Positions 5,861-13,763 of a stretch of DNA of 34,567 nt are shown here, in pieces. The translations under genes were made by a program, and so were the position numbers. Within the stretch, counting starts at the first letter, position 1. Each line of letters opens with the position of its first letter. Below the pieces are notes generated by a model. The model did no database searches and had not been told where the DNA came from. It was given only the letters and a program-made list of their open reading frames with translations. Source of the DNA: Bacteroidia bacterium (lineage in GTDB: Bacteria; Bacteroidota; Bacteroidia; Flavobacteriales; Flavobacteriaceae); NCBI GenBank assembly GCA_030430535.1, contig JAUIKY010000038.1:1-34567 (forward strand). The letters are read 5' to 3'.

Positions 5861-6739
5861 ATGATTAATAAGAAACCCACATTAAAAAAGATAAGCCCTA
5901 GTTTTGGTAGTTCTTTGTTCGTAAAGCAGCACGTTGAGTCTGTGGACCGTAACAGTGCTTATTGGCATTTTCACCCAGAATTAGAGTTGATTTATATTAA
6001 CAAGGGGCAAGGAAAAACACATATTGGAAACCATCTGTCTTATTTTAACAACAGTCAGTTAATTTTAATAGGTTCCAATTTGCCTCACAATGGTTTTACC
6101 GACCGTTTAACGGCTACCGGTACCGAAACCACTATTCAGTTTAAATCGAACTTTTTGGGAGACGATTTTTTGAATGTACCCGAAATGGCCAATATAGTGG
6201 CTTTGTTCGATAGAGCAAAAAAAGGAATCCGGTTTAAGGTAGAAACCAAAAAGAAAATTGGACCTAAAATTGAAAAACTTTTAGAGCACGACGGACTAAA
6301 ACGCGTATTGAAGTTTTTGGAAATATTGAATTATTTATCGAAAACCGACGATTATACCTTGCTGAATGCCGATGGATTTGCGTTTGAAACCGAAGCACAG
6401 GACAGTTCTAAAATTGATGTGATATTCAAATACGTTAATAAGAATTTCCAAAATCACATTTCGTTGGATGAAATTGCCGATGAAGTAAGTATGACGGTGC
6501 CTGCGTTCTGTCGCTATTTTAAAAAATCTACCGGGAAAACCTTTACCCAATTGGTGAACGAATACCGAGTGGTGCATGCCACGAAGTTACTTAACGAAAG
6601 CCAAATGAGTATTGCCGATATTTGCTACGAGTGCGGTTTCAACAACTTTTCGCATTTCAATAAGCAGTTTAATGAAATTACGGGCAAAAGTGCTTCAAAT
6701 TACCGAAAGGAAATCAAGTTGATGATCCAGACCAAATAA
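5861..6739 (+). CDS. AraC-family transcriptional regulator with N-terminal cupin domain
   Basis: 292 residues. The N-terminal part is an AraC-binding cupin, with YWHFHPELELIYINKGQGKT (H36 and H38 in the usual cupin strand) and LILIGSNLPHNGF. The C-terminal ~100 residues (about 186-285) hold two helix-turn-helix motifs of the AraC/XylS type: ISLDEIADEVSMTVPAFCRYFKK and the signature MSIADICYECGFNNFSHFNKQF. Cupin-type AraC proteins of Bacteroidota usually sense small ligands such as sugars and activate nearby genes. It is transcribed divergently from the secreted-protein array, whose promoters share a 31-bp upstream box, so array control by this protein is a fair guess but not shown. Confidence 0.9.
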   Translation: MINKKPTLKKISPSFGSSLFVKQHVESVDRNSAYWHFHPELELIYINKGQGKTHIGNHLSYFNNSQLILIGSNLPHNGFTDRLTATGTETTIQFKSNFLGDDFLNVPEMANIVALFDRAKKGIRFKVETKKKIGPKIEKLLEHDGLKRVLKFLEILNYLSKTDDYTLLNADGFAFETEAQDSSKIDVIFKYVNKNFQNHISLDEIADEVSMTVPAFCRYFKKSTGKTFTQLVNEYRVVHATKLLNESQMSIADICYECGFNNFSHFNKQFNEITGKSASNYRKEIKLMIQTK

Positions 6740-6746
6740 AATTTGG

Positions 6747-7433
6747 TTAAGAGGGCGATTTAAAAGATTGCTGCAAATACGAAACGCCGTTCCATTCCCT
6801 GTAGAACTGGTCTAAAAACTCCAGCATATAGTTGTGCCTTTGGTATGCAATATCTCTGCCTGTTTGCGTGTTCATGCGGTCTTTTAAAAGCAATAATTTT
6901 TCATAAAAATGATTGATGCTGGGCGCGTCTGAGCTTTTGTATTCTTCCTTGCTCATATTCAGTTTGGGCTTTATTTCGGGGTTGTAAAGTGCCCGGTTTT
7001 TAAAGCCACCATAATTAAAACAGCGCGCAATACCAATAGCACCAATAGCATCGAGGCGGTCGGCATCTTGGATCACATCCAATTCAGCAGAACGGAACTT
7101 TTGCGCTTCATTGCCGCCTTTAAACGATATGTTTTCAATGATGTTCACCACATGCTCAATAACTTTGGGCACAACGTTTAAACTTTCCAAAAACTCACAT
7201 GCCATTTTAGGGCCTACAGTTTCATCACCATCATGGAATTTGCTATCGGCAATATCATGAAGTAAAGCTCCAAGCGAAACCACAAATGAGTCAACCTTTT
7301 CGTTTTTAGAAATAAGTAAAGCGTTATTGTAAACCCTTTGGGTGTGAAACCAATCGTGGCCGCCCTCGGCATTGGCCAAGGTGTTTTTTACAAAAGCTTT
7401 GGTTTTATTAATGATATCGTTTTGGTTGTCCAT
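6747..7433 (-). CDS. HD-domain phosphohydrolase (YedJ/YpgQ type)
   Basis: 228 residues. The metal-binding HD signature is present: GGHDWFHTQRV (H26, H30), LGALLHDIADSKFHDGD (H59-D60) and the downstream Asp of IQDADRLDAIGAIGIAR (D123, D125). The last motif and the overall length match the YedJ/YpgQ group, some members of which hydrolyse nucleoside phosphates; the physiological substrate is not known. It is cytoplasmic, with no signal or membrane segment. The gene ends a few bases from the convergent AraC gene end, and its upstream region is occupied by a dispersed inverted-repeat element. Confidence 0.88.
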   Translation of the reverse strand: MDNQNDIINKTKAFVKNTLANAEGGHDWFHTQRVYNNALLISKNEKVDSFVVSLGALLHDIADSKFHDGDETVGPKMACEFLESLNVVPKVIEHVVNIIENISFKGGNEAQKFRSAELDVIQDADRLDAIGAIGIARCFNYGGFKNRALYNPEIKPKLNMSKEEYKSSDAPSINHFYEKLLLLKDRMNTQTGRDIAYQRHNYMLEFLDQFYREWNGVSYLQQSFKSPS

Positions 7434-7448
7434 GCTATGAAAATAACA

Positions 7449-7581
7449 AGAGGCCGTCTAAAAAGTTACAGATAAACGTCATTACGAGAAATTTTTATTT
7501 CGAAGTAATCTTAAAATCCAAAACTTGAATTTTAAAGATTTCTTCACTTTGTTCGGAATGACGACTTTTTAGATAGCCTCT
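7449..7581. repeat. 133-bp inverted-repeat element (MITE-like, Flavobacteria-type GTCATT repeat)
   Basis: The outer ends form an 18-bp inverted repeat with two mismatches (AGAGGCCGTCTAAAAAGT at the left, its complement at the right). Nested inside is a second pair, CGTCATTACGAG near the left and TTCGGAATGACG near the right. The CGTCATT...AATGACG ends recur at 13659-13745, and GTCATTC...GAATGAC recurs at 29439 and 31029. No ORF is inside. It lies between the desaturase stop and the HD gene start. Confidence 0.7.
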
Positions 7582-7604
7582 GGTTTTTATGTTGAATATT
7601 CTGT

Positions 7605-8606
7605 TTACTTGCTTACCGCAGGCTCTACCCACTTAAACTGAAATGAGTTTTCGGGTATTTTCATGCGCTCAGATAAACGGTACATCCTCGCTGGAAGCTT
7701 CATCAAGTAATCGCGTGCTTTTTCGGCTTCGTCATTAAGTCCCGTAATCTTGTCGATTTCCCAACGGTCTATCAATTTTTGGAGAATATCCACATAATCG
7801 GTTGAGGTATAAACCCCAATACGTTGTGCGGTATTCGAAAACTCTTCGAAAGCTGTACCAATTTTACCTCCAGATTCCCTTAAAAAGTGCGCTGGCATGG
7901 TAATTTTTTGTTTCATCATGTAATGGAAAGCCATCATCATTTGGCTGGGGTCAACCTTAAAAATACGCTCCACAAAATCGGAGTAAGCGTGGTGGTGGCG
8001 CATTTCGTCGCCAGAAATAATCTGGCACATTTTAGCCAAACGCTTGTTGCCTTTTTTACGGGCTATTTTAGCTACACGGTTGTGCGATACATAGGTGGCC
8101 AACTCCTGGAAACTGGTATAAACAAAGTTTTTGTAAGGGTCGCGGTCAGTACCGATATCAAAACCATCAGCAATAAGGTGCTGGGTGGTTCTTTCAATTT
8201 CCTTCATGTTTACGCGCCCCGATAAATACAAGTATTTGTTGAGCACATCGCCATGGCGGTTTTCTTCGGCCGTCCATTGCTTTACCCATTTAGACCACCC
8301 GTTGCCACCGCCATCTACTTGGTTAACGCCTTCAACGTCCATTAACCACGATTCGTAAGTTGGTAAGGCTTCTTCGGTAATCATATCGCCTACTAAAACC
8401 ACCCAAAAATCATAGGGCAGTTCTTTGGCTAATTCTCGTATTTCTCTAACTTGTTCGAAAAAAGTGTCGTCAGTTCCTTCGGATTCTGGTAAAAAATCGG
8501 TAGGCTGCCAAATGGTATCAACGGGGATTAAATACTTTTCCATTAAAGCATCAACGTCTTTTTCCAAAAACTGCATCACTTCTAACCTCTTATTCTTTAA
8601 AGACAT
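7605..8606 (-). CDS. Acyl-ACP desaturase (di-iron, FA_desaturase_2 family)
   Basis: 333 residues with both di-iron E-x-x-H motifs of soluble acyl-ACP desaturases: EENRHG (E115, H118) and DEMRHH (E201, H204). Additional ligands are E79 in MITEEALPTY and E168 in SFQELATYVSHN. It would introduce a cis double bond into acyl chains on acyl carrier protein using O2 and ferredoxin, supplying unsaturated membrane lipids. It is soluble and cytoplasmic. It lies 11 bp downstream of plsC on the same strand, so fatty-acid desaturation and phospholipid acylation are probably co-expressed. Bacterial homologues are found mainly in Bacteroidota and actinobacteria. Confidence 0.92.
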   Translation of the reverse strand: MSLKNKRLEVMQFLEKDVDALMEKYLIPVDTIWQPTDFLPESEGTDDTFFEQVREIRELAKELPYDFWVVLVGDMITEEALPTYESWLMDVEGVNQVDGGGNGWSKWVKQWTAEENRHGDVLNKYLYLSGRVNMKEIERTTQHLIADGFDIGTDRDPYKNFVYTSFQELATYVSHNRVAKIARKKGNKRLAKMCQIISGDEMRHHHAYSDFVERIFKVDPSQMMMAFHYMMKQKITMPAHFLRESGGKIGTAFEEFSNTAQRIGVYTSTDYVDILQKLIDRWEIDKITGLNDEAEKARDYLMKLPARMYRLSERMKIPENSFQFKWVEPAVSK

Positions 8607-8617
8607 TTGTACTTGTT

Positions 8618-9355
8618 TTAAAATTTTATGTGTTCTGTTATTGAAGATTCAATTTCTTTTATTAAATCTTGCTTATTTACAAAGTTAGCCAATTCTAAGG
8701 GTTTATGCACGGTAAATTTCAAGTGATTGCCCAAGCCCAAGGGGAATTTGCCATATCGGAACATTTTCCATGAATTATTGATGGTTACAGGCACTACAAG
8801 GGCTGAAGGGATTTTCTTGAACAAAATATCGAGTCCACGTGTTTGGAAGGGTTTTGGTTTTCCGGTTTTACTGCGCGTGCCTTCAGGAAAAATAACCGCC
8901 GAACGTTTGTTTTTTTCAATGTACTCACCAAATTTCATCAAGGCGGGCAACGATTGTCGCGGATTTTTTCGGTCTATAAGAGCTGCGCCACCGTGTCTTA
9001 AATTATACGAAACGCTGGGGATGCCCTTGCCCAATTCTATTTTGCTGATGAATTTAGGGTGGTGCTTACGCATAAACCACGTAATGGGATAAATATCGTG
9101 GAAACTTTGGTGGTTGGCCACAATAATTAATGGTCTGTTGGTTGGGAGCTTGTATTCGTTTTCAAAAGAAAACCGCGTGCCCAAAATATTGCCGCAGCGC
9201 ATTAAACACCATTGTAGGGCATCGACGCTTTTTTTATGGGCTTGGTAGCCAAAAAGATTAAAGCAAACCCATTGGATGGGATGAAAAATAACCAGTGTTA
9301 GTAAAAAACACACATAGTATATTACAGATATTGGGTATGACAATAATTTTTGCAT
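8618..9355 (-). CDS. plsC: 1-acyl-sn-glycerol-3-phosphate acyltransferase (PlsC family)
   Basis: 245 residues. An N-terminal hydrophobic stretch (about 8-30) anchors it to the inner membrane. The catalytic NHQSFHD (H82, D87 of H-x4-D) is followed by the substrate-binding FPEGTRSKTG (156-165) and VVPVTINNSW, the standard acyltransferase blocks. It transfers an acyl group to lysophosphatidate to make phosphatidate, although paralogues may acylate other lipids such as ornithine lipids. It is the first gene of an operon with the acyl-ACP desaturase. A TATTTTTG box ends only four bases before the ATG, so the leader may be extremely short if that box is used. Confidence 0.9.
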   Translation of the reverse strand: MQKLLSYPISVIYYVCFLLTLVIFHPIQWVCFNLFGYQAHKKSVDALQWCLMRCGNILGTRFSFENEYKLPTNRPLIIVANHQSFHDIYPITWFMRKHHPKFISKIELGKGIPSVSYNLRHGGAALIDRKNPRQSLPALMKFGEYIEKNKRSAVIFPEGTRSKTGKPKPFQTRGLDILFKKIPSALVVPVTINNSWKMFRYGKFPLGLGNHLKFTVHKPLELANFVNKQDLIKEIESSITEHIKF

Positions 9356-9380
9356 GCCCCAAAAATAAATAAACTAGCCG

Positions 9381-9776
9381 TTAGTACACAGCAACGCAGG
9401 TGTTATTTTCGCAAATAACACTTGTGGGTTGGGGAGCAAGTGCACAATCGGACACAATACCCCATTTAGCATTGAATTCAGCTTCCTTTTGGTTGTAGTC
9501 TGCTACCATTTGTTCCAGTTTTTCGGTATCGATGGAAGTAGAAAACACCAAATAGCTCCAAGGGCCACCACAGGGTTTGCTGCCAAGGCCAATAAATTGG
9601 CATACCGTATCATCATTGCATTCCGATTGGTTGGCAAAACTTTCAATTTCAGATTTTAATGCACTCAATTCGGCTTGTTCTTCTTCCTTGGTTGATGAAT
9701 TGTTGTCATCACATTGAAATGCCATCAAGCTGAAACAAATTAATACAAGCAGAGGTATAAATAAGGGCTTCTTCAT
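9381..9776 (-). CDS. Small Cys-rich lipoprotein, unknown function
   Basis: 131 residues with a hydrophobic leader ending LMAFQC-DDNN. C22 is followed by acidic/Asn residues, as in lipoproteins, though the lipobox is imperfect. The mature part has a helical segment (30-50, rich in E) and six further cysteines (C53, C59, C69, C111, C122, C127), enough for three disulfides. The C-terminal ICENNTCVAVY is a motif seen in small secreted Cys-rich bacterial proteins. It lies 25 bp upstream of plsC on the same strand and might be read through into it. No family was recognised. Confidence 0.7.
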   Translation of the reverse strand: MKKPLFIPLLVLICFSLMAFQCDDNNSSTKEEEQAELSALKSEIESFANQSECNDDTVCQFIGLGSKPCGGPWSYLVFSTSIDTEKLEQMVADYNQKEAEFNAKWGIVSDCALAPQPTSVICENNTCVAVY

Positions 9777-9833
9777 TGGGTGTAATCTTTATTTATTAGA
9801 TGCTGTCAAAAGAAAAAGGTTGCGTTAAGGCGT

Positions 9834-9865
9834 AAAAAAACCACGAAAATCGTGGTTTAATTTTT
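9834..9865. terminator. Bidirectional hairpin terminator
   Basis: CCACGA-AAA-TCGTGG stem with seven A on the left and a T-rich tract on the right. It lies between the 3' end of the bacilliredoxin gene (minus strand, repeat block in between) and the start of the lipoprotein gene. Confidence 0.7.
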
Positions 9866-9970
9866 CGTCACCCTGAACTTGTTTCAGGGCCTCATACAGA
9901 AAAAAATGGTGTGCTGAAGTAATCCCGAAATCTATTGCTCTCTTTCCTTTGGAGAGAGGTTTAGGGAGTG
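9866..9970. repeat. Composite of dispersed repeat fragments
   Basis: A CGTCACCCTGAA-cttgt-TTCAGGG hairpin (9866-9889) is followed by a second small inverted pair (CTCTC ... GAGAG, about 9938-9958). There is no coding frame. Both look like fragments of short intergenic repeats common in Flavobacteriaceae and are placed between the bacilliredoxin stop and its terminator. Confidence 0.5.
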
Positions 9971-9974
9971 AGAC

Positions 9975-10385
9975 TTAACAATGCTCGTTATAGGCATCAA
10001 CCAAATTTTCGGCTATCAATTCTGCTGGACGGCCTTCAATGTGGTGACGCTCCAACATGTGCACCAATTCGCCGTCTTTAAACAAAGCCATACTTGGTGA
10101 ACTTGGTGGAAATGGAACCATTTGAGCACGAGCGGCATCAACAGCTTCTCTATCCACACCGGCAAAAACAGTTACTATATGATCTGGTTTTTTGGCGTTC
10201 TGTAAACTTATTTTGGCACCTGGGCGGGCATTGGCAGCGGCACAGCCACAAACCGAGTTCACTACCACAAGGGTGGTTCCCTTTTTTGCTAAAGCGGTAT
10301 CAACGGCTTCGGCGGTATGTAATTCTTCAAAACCAACGCTGGTTAGGTCTTCGCGCATGGGTTTTACTAATTCTGCTGGATACAT
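9975..10385 (-). CDS. Bacilliredoxin BrxA/BrxB family protein (YphP/YqiW)
   Basis: 136 residues of the YphP/YqiW type. The atypical C-G-C active site (C46-G-C48) sits in VVVNSVCGCAAANARPGA, and FPPSSPSMALFKDGELVHMLERHHIEGR is near-identical to the family pattern. Members remove bacillithiol from proteins during oxidative stress, and some show isomerase activity. Cytoplasmic. Its presence suggests that the organism makes bacillithiol or a similar thiol, as several Bacteroidota do. It has its own promoter (TATCTTTG, 10434-10441). Confidence 0.93.
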   Translation of the reverse strand: MYPAELVKPMREDLTSVGFEELHTAEAVDTALAKKGTTLVVVNSVCGCAAANARPGAKISLQNAKKPDHIVTVFAGVDREAVDAARAQMVPFPPSSPSMALFKDGELVHMLERHHIEGRPAELIAENLVDAYNEHC

Positions 10386-10433
10386 ATTCTTAAATTTTAT
10401 TATTTAACGTTATTCTAAACTTTTATTGGATTG

Positions 10434-10441
10434 CAAAGATA
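10434..10441 (-). promoter_or_regulatory. -7 box of the bacilliredoxin gene
   Basis: TATCTTTG on the minus strand, 48 bp before the start codon. It fits the TAnnTTTG consensus. The -33 box is not obvious. Confidence 0.5.
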
Positions 10442-10565
10442 CCAATTGTGTAACAAATTGTTAAGGCAATCAACAAACAAATATTATATTTACGCTTGTT
10501 TTTAATTCATTAAATAGCAAAGCGTAAACCTTATTTTATTCCGTCTTTATATTGAAAGATGGTGT

Positions 10566-10573
10566 TAGGTTTG
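10566..10573 (+). promoter_or_regulatory. -7 box of the TerB-DnaJ gene
   Basis: TAGGTTTG lies 24 bp before the ATG at 10598. It falls downstream of an alternative ATG at 10559, which supports the later start. Confidence 0.5.
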
Positions 10574-10597
10574 ACGTTAAACAAAATATATACTTAC

Positions 10598-11374
10598 ATG
10601 AGTTTTTCAAAATGGATTGGTGGTGCCTTGGGATGGTCGTTTGGTGGGCCCATTGGTGCTATTATTGGGCTGGCCATTGGTAGTTTAATTGATTCGGTGG
10701 CCAATGGCAGCGGCGAACCTTTAATTGGGCAGGGAAGGGCAGAACGCGCTGGCGGCACTACATACCGTACACAGCCTCGGCAACGTCCTCAAACCCAATC
10801 GGGCGATTTTGAGGTTAGTCTGCTTATTTTGGCATCGGTAATTATAAAAGCTGATGGCAGTCAAGACAAGCGCGAACTGGATTTTGTGCGCCAGCAGTTT
10901 TTAAATATGTACGGCAAGGAACGCGCCAACCATGCGTTTAAACTCTTTAAAAATATTAGCAAACAGCATGTTTCTGTACGGCCAGTATGTTTACAGGTTA
11001 GGCAGATGATGGATTATGCCTCTAGATTGCAGCTCATTCATTTTTTATTCGGAATTGCCAAAGCCGACGGTATGGTTACCGAAGCCGAAGAGCGCCAAAT
11101 CTATACTATGGCGGGTTATTTGGGCATCAATACCAAAGACTACGAAAGCATTAAAGCTATGTTTTATAACAGTAGCGACAATGCCTATAAAATTTTGGAA
11201 ATTGAAAAAAGCGCCTCGGTTGACGACATCAAGAGAGCTTACCGAAAAATGGCCAAAAAATACCACCCCGATAAAGTGGTGCACTTAGGAAAGGAACATC
11301 AAGAAGGCGCTGAAGAAAAATTCAGGCAAGTGCAGGCCGCTTATGAGCAATTGCAGAAGGAACGTGGGTTTTAA
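10598..11374 (+). CDS. TerB-DnaJ domain co-chaperone-like protein (DjlA-like)
   Basis: 258 residues starting [21 protein letters not shown] glycine-rich hydrophobic segment (about 5-30) may insert in the membrane. A TerB-type helical domain follows (about 75-185, with [17 protein letters not shown] and [17 protein letters not shown]). A C-terminal J domain (about 195-255) carries the essential HPD in KKYHPDKVV. This order parallels DjlA, which stimulates DnaK ATPase from the membrane. The upstream alternative start is rejected because a TAGGTTTG box lies between the two. Confidence 0.88.
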   Translation: MSFSKWIGGALGWSFGGPIGAIIGLAIGSLIDSVANGSGEPLIGQGRAERAGGTTYRTQPRQRPQTQSGDFEVSLLILASVIIKADGSQDKRELDFVRQQFLNMYGKERANHAFKLFKNISKQHVSVRPVCLQVRQMMDYASRLQLIHFLFGIAKADGMVTEAEERQIYTMAGYLGINTKDYESIKAMFYNSSDNAYKILEIEKSASVDDIKRAYRKMAKKYHPDKVVHLGKEHQEGAEEKFRQVQAAYEQLQKERGF

Positions 11375-11550
11375 GATTCAAAAAACAATCCGGAAAAGGC
11401 CACTGCTAAAATCAAAATTATTAGAAATACAATAACGATTAATGCAGTTTTTTTGGTGATGCCGTCTTTTTGGAAAATGTAATTTCTTTTTTCGTCTTCC
11501 GATTCTTTTACAAATTCAAAATTCCCTTTTTCTTTTTTCGTCTTATCCAT
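11371..11550 (-). CDS. Small single-pass membrane protein, 59 residues
   Basis: A charged cytoplasmic N-terminus ([20 protein letters not shown]) is followed by one strongly hydrophobic helix (about 35-57, [20 protein letters not shown]). It converges on the TerB-DnaJ gene with a 4-bp stop-codon overlap. The clean ORF, the charge split and the tail-to-tail packing argue for a real gene. Function unknown. Confidence 0.6.
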   Translation of the reverse strand: MDKTKKEKGNFEFVKESEDEKRNYIFQKDGITKKTALIVIVFLIILILAVAFSGLFFES

Positions 11551-11762
11551 ATATAAAGTTTTTAGTAAACTTAATAGAAGTGGTGAGACTAGATTGTTTT
11601 AAATGCATTTCATTTTAACACAAATAGAAATTTATTACCTATTTTTTTGTATTAAAAGGTGTTGGTGAAGCTGGTTTAATAGGTTGGTTTACAGTCTGGA
11701 TAGTGGGTTTATAGAAATTCTTTATTAAATTGCAGAGGCCAAAACCCTTCAACCCGTAACCC

Positions 11763-12215
11763 GTGAAAAATATCTTTGACTCAAAAGAAACCAATGCCAT
11801 CATTGATCGTATAAATAAACTGAAACCCGATACCCAACCATTGTGGGGCAAAATGAGTGTTGGCCAAATGCTGGCGCACTGCAATGTAACTTACGAAATG
11901 GCTTATGAAGACAAGCACCCTAAACCTGGCGGATTTACTAAGTTTTTGTTGAAACTGTTTGTTGAAAACGGAGTGGTTGGTGCTAAACCCTACAAGAAAA
12001 ACATTAGAACAGCACCGCAATTTTTTGTGACCGATACGAAAAACTACGTGGAGGAAAAAGCCCGATTGACCGATTATTTGGTTAAAACCCAAAAGTTGGG
12101 CGCCGATTATTTCGATGGAAAAGAGTCGCATTCTTTTGGAAAACTGACGAAAGAAGAATGGAACAACATGTTTTATAAACATTTGGACCATCATTTAAAT
12201 CAGTTTGGGGTATAA
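11763..12215 (+). CDS. DUF1569 / DinB-like four-helix protein (GTG start)
   Basis: 150 residues. It opens MKNIFDSKETNAIIDRINKL, then WGKMSVGQMLAHCNVTYEM, and ends FYKHLDHHLNQFGV. This His triad pattern (H39, H140, H143/H144) is the metal site of the DinB/YfiT fold, and the spacing is that of DUF1569. Proteins of this fold often act as thiol-dependent enzymes, but no reaction is known for this group. The start is GTG, since no in-frame ATG is nearby. It is a single gene with a shared terminator at its end. Confidence 0.85.
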   Translation: MKNIFDSKETNAIIDRINKLKPDTQPLWGKMSVGQMLAHCNVTYEMAYEDKHPKPGGFTKFLLKLFVENGVVGAKPYKKNIRTAPQFFVTDTKNYVEEKARLTDYLVKTQKLGADYFDGKESHSFGKLTKEEWNNMFYKHLDHHLNQFGV

Positions 12216-12216
12216 A

Positions 12217-12251
12217 AAAACCAACTAAACGAAAACGATTAGTTGGTTTTT
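12217..12251. terminator. Bidirectional terminator between convergent genes
   Basis: Twelve-base arms AAAACCAACTAA / TTAGTTGGTTTT around a ten-base loop, with A-rich and T-rich flanks. It lies just after the DUF1569 stop and 21 bases from the stop of the opposing small exported protein gene. Confidence 0.85.
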
Positions 12252-12271
12252 GGTATGTGTAAACCAGTTTT

Positions 12272-12511
12272 TTATTTGGTTTTGTAAACTCTGGTTTTAT
12301 TGTCTTTATCAAAAACCATTACAAGTTCTTTTTTGTCATTAAGGTAAACCGACTTTAATTCCCAACCTTCACTTTTTGAAGCATCGAGTAAGCACTTGCG
12401 TACATCGGGGTTGTATAGGTTTAAATTAGAGTTAACGGTAACATCGTTGGCTTTCATGTCAATTGTAAATAAAAGCCCTAAAGCCAAGGCTAATAGCTGT
12501 AATTTTTTCAT
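12272..12511 (-). CDS. Small exported protein, unknown function
   Basis: 79 residues with a signal peptide (MKKLQLLALALGLLFTIDMKA, cleavage before ND). The mature ~58 residues form strand-helix-strand patterns (VRKCLLDASKSEGWELKSVYLNDKKELVMVF) with one cysteine. Probably periplasmic. I do not recognise a family. It ends against a strong bidirectional terminator. Confidence 0.65.
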   Translation of the reverse strand: MKKLQLLALALGLLFTIDMKANDVTVNSNLNLYNPDVRKCLLDASKSEGWELKSVYLNDKKELVMVFDKDNKTRVYKTK

Positions 12512-12569
12512 TTGGAGACTAATTTTTAAGTGTCATTAATAAATCTAATTTGCAAGACTAATGAAGTAA

Positions 12570-13592
12570 TTAATGATTCTTAAAAATAATAGACGACTGT
12601 TCAATATTTACGGTTAAATCTATGGTTCTGCCTAAAATTAAAGCCCTGTTATCCTTTTCGTGCCCGGCAGGCATGCCAAAAGCGATTGGGAAATCGTAAT
12701 CGGCCAAAGCATCCAAAATCAATTGTTCGATTGAGGTGCCCCAAAGCGTGGTGTTTTTTCGCAGTTTGGTCATGTCGCCAACAATTACGCCGTTACAGTT
12801 ATCAAAATATCCAGCACGTTTTAAGCTTTGCAACATGCGGTCGATGTGGTATTTGTACTCGCCGATTTCTTCAATAAACAATATTTTTCCAGAAGTATCA
12901 ATGCTGGTTTTAGAACCCAGCATGGTATGGAGCATGGTGAGATTGCCACCCACCAATTGCCCGGTGGCTGTGCCGCTTCGGTTGTATTTTGAACCTTTTA
13001 AAGTATAGCTTAATGGCTTTCCAAAAAGCGTGTTTTTAAATGTAGAAATACTGGCTTCAATTTCCGAAAGATCTTTGGTTAAGCTCACGCACATTAAAGC
13101 ATGCAGGCTTTCAACACCTTCATTGTGGATTTGGTTGTGAATGGCCGTAATGTCGGAATAGCCAATAATCCATTTTGGTTGTTGCTTGAATTTCGAAAAG
13201 TCTAGTTTATCTAAAATCCTTACCGCTCCATAACCCCCGCGTGCGCACCAAATGGCTTTAATTTTTGGGTCGTCCAAAGCTTGTTGGAAATCTTCGCAAC
13301 GTTCATCGTCGGTGCCAGCAAAATGGTTGGCCTGATTAAAAACGTGCTTGCCCACAACCGAATACAGTCCCCAGCTTTTTAAAAGGGCTTGGGCTTGGTG
13401 TATTTCGCCGACTCTGTTCTTTAAAATGCCCGAAGGCGCTACAATGGCCACGGTGTCGCCTGCTTTAAGGTATGATGGTTGTTTCAAAGTGTGTTGTGGT
13501 TTTTCAATAGCCGTGTTTTGTGCGGAACAGGGGTGTATTCCGAAGAAAAAAAAGGCACAAAATAGGCTGATTATCAGTAGGCTTTTCGTCAT
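12570..13592 (-). CDS. LD-carboxypeptidase (S66 family, MccF/LdcA type), exported
   Basis: 340 residues from MTKSLLIISLF; an upstream ATG adds only five residues. The N-terminus is a signal peptide, possibly lipoprotein-type (GIHPC-SAQN). The S66 fold motifs are present: KAGDTVAIVAPSG, the CARGGYGAVRIL loop, nucleophile S146 in IIGYSDITA, GGNLTMLHTMLG, E241 in LFIEEIGEYKYHIDRML and H311 in GMPAGHEKDNRA. These supply the Ser-Glu-His triad. S66 enzymes remove the terminal D-Ala of tetrapeptide muropeptides in peptidoglycan recycling; the MccF branch cleaves microcin C7-like conjugates. Export suggests a periplasmic murein substrate. Confidence 0.92.
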   Translation of the reverse strand: MTKSLLIISLFCAFFFFGIHPCSAQNTAIEKPQHTLKQPSYLKAGDTVAIVAPSGILKNRVGEIHQAQALLKSWGLYSVVGKHVFNQANHFAGTDDERCEDFQQALDDPKIKAIWCARGGYGAVRILDKLDFSKFKQQPKWIIGYSDITAIHNQIHNEGVESLHALMCVSLTKDLSEIEASISTFKNTLFGKPLSYTLKGSKYNRSGTATGQLVGGNLTMLHTMLGSKTSIDTSGKILFIEEIGEYKYHIDRMLQSLKRAGYFDNCNGVIVGDMTKLRKNTTLWGTSIEQLILDALADYDFPIAFGMPAGHEKDNRALILGRTIDLTVNIEQSSIIFKNH

Positions 13593-13635
13593 GATGTAAA
13601 TGTACATTTTTTTTCTTAATCCCTTTTAAAATGTG

Positions 13636-13643
13636 TACTTTTG
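13636..13643 (+). promoter_or_regulatory. -7 box for metG, upstream of a repeat element
   Basis: TACTTTTG fits TAnnTTTG. If it is used, the repeat at 13659-13745 is transcribed as most of the roughly 115-base metG leader. Confidence 0.5.
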
Positions 13644-13658
13644 CTGCTTTTAAAGACC

Positions 13659-13745
13659 CGTCATTCCGAGCGGAGCGTGGGAATCTGTGCAATTGGAACC
13701 CTAATTCTTAAAGATTGCCGCAGTCGGTCCTCCTTCGCAATGACG
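13659..13745. repeat. 87-bp CGTCATT...AATGACG repeat in the metG leader
   Basis: The ends CGTCATT and AATGACG are inverted repeats. The inner part has CCGAGCGGAGCG on the left and CCTCCTTCGC near the right end. It shares GAGCGGAG with the small palindrome inside metG (15306-15327), and its ends with the other GTCATT-type repeats of this window. Confidence 0.65.
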
Positions 13746-13763
13746 AAAAATTAAAATTTTATA

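Noticed and set aside
10559-10597. Longer start for the TerB-DnaJ gene
   Set aside because: A TAGGTTTG -7 box lies between the two ATGs, and the shorter protein begins with the conserved [12 protein letters not shown].
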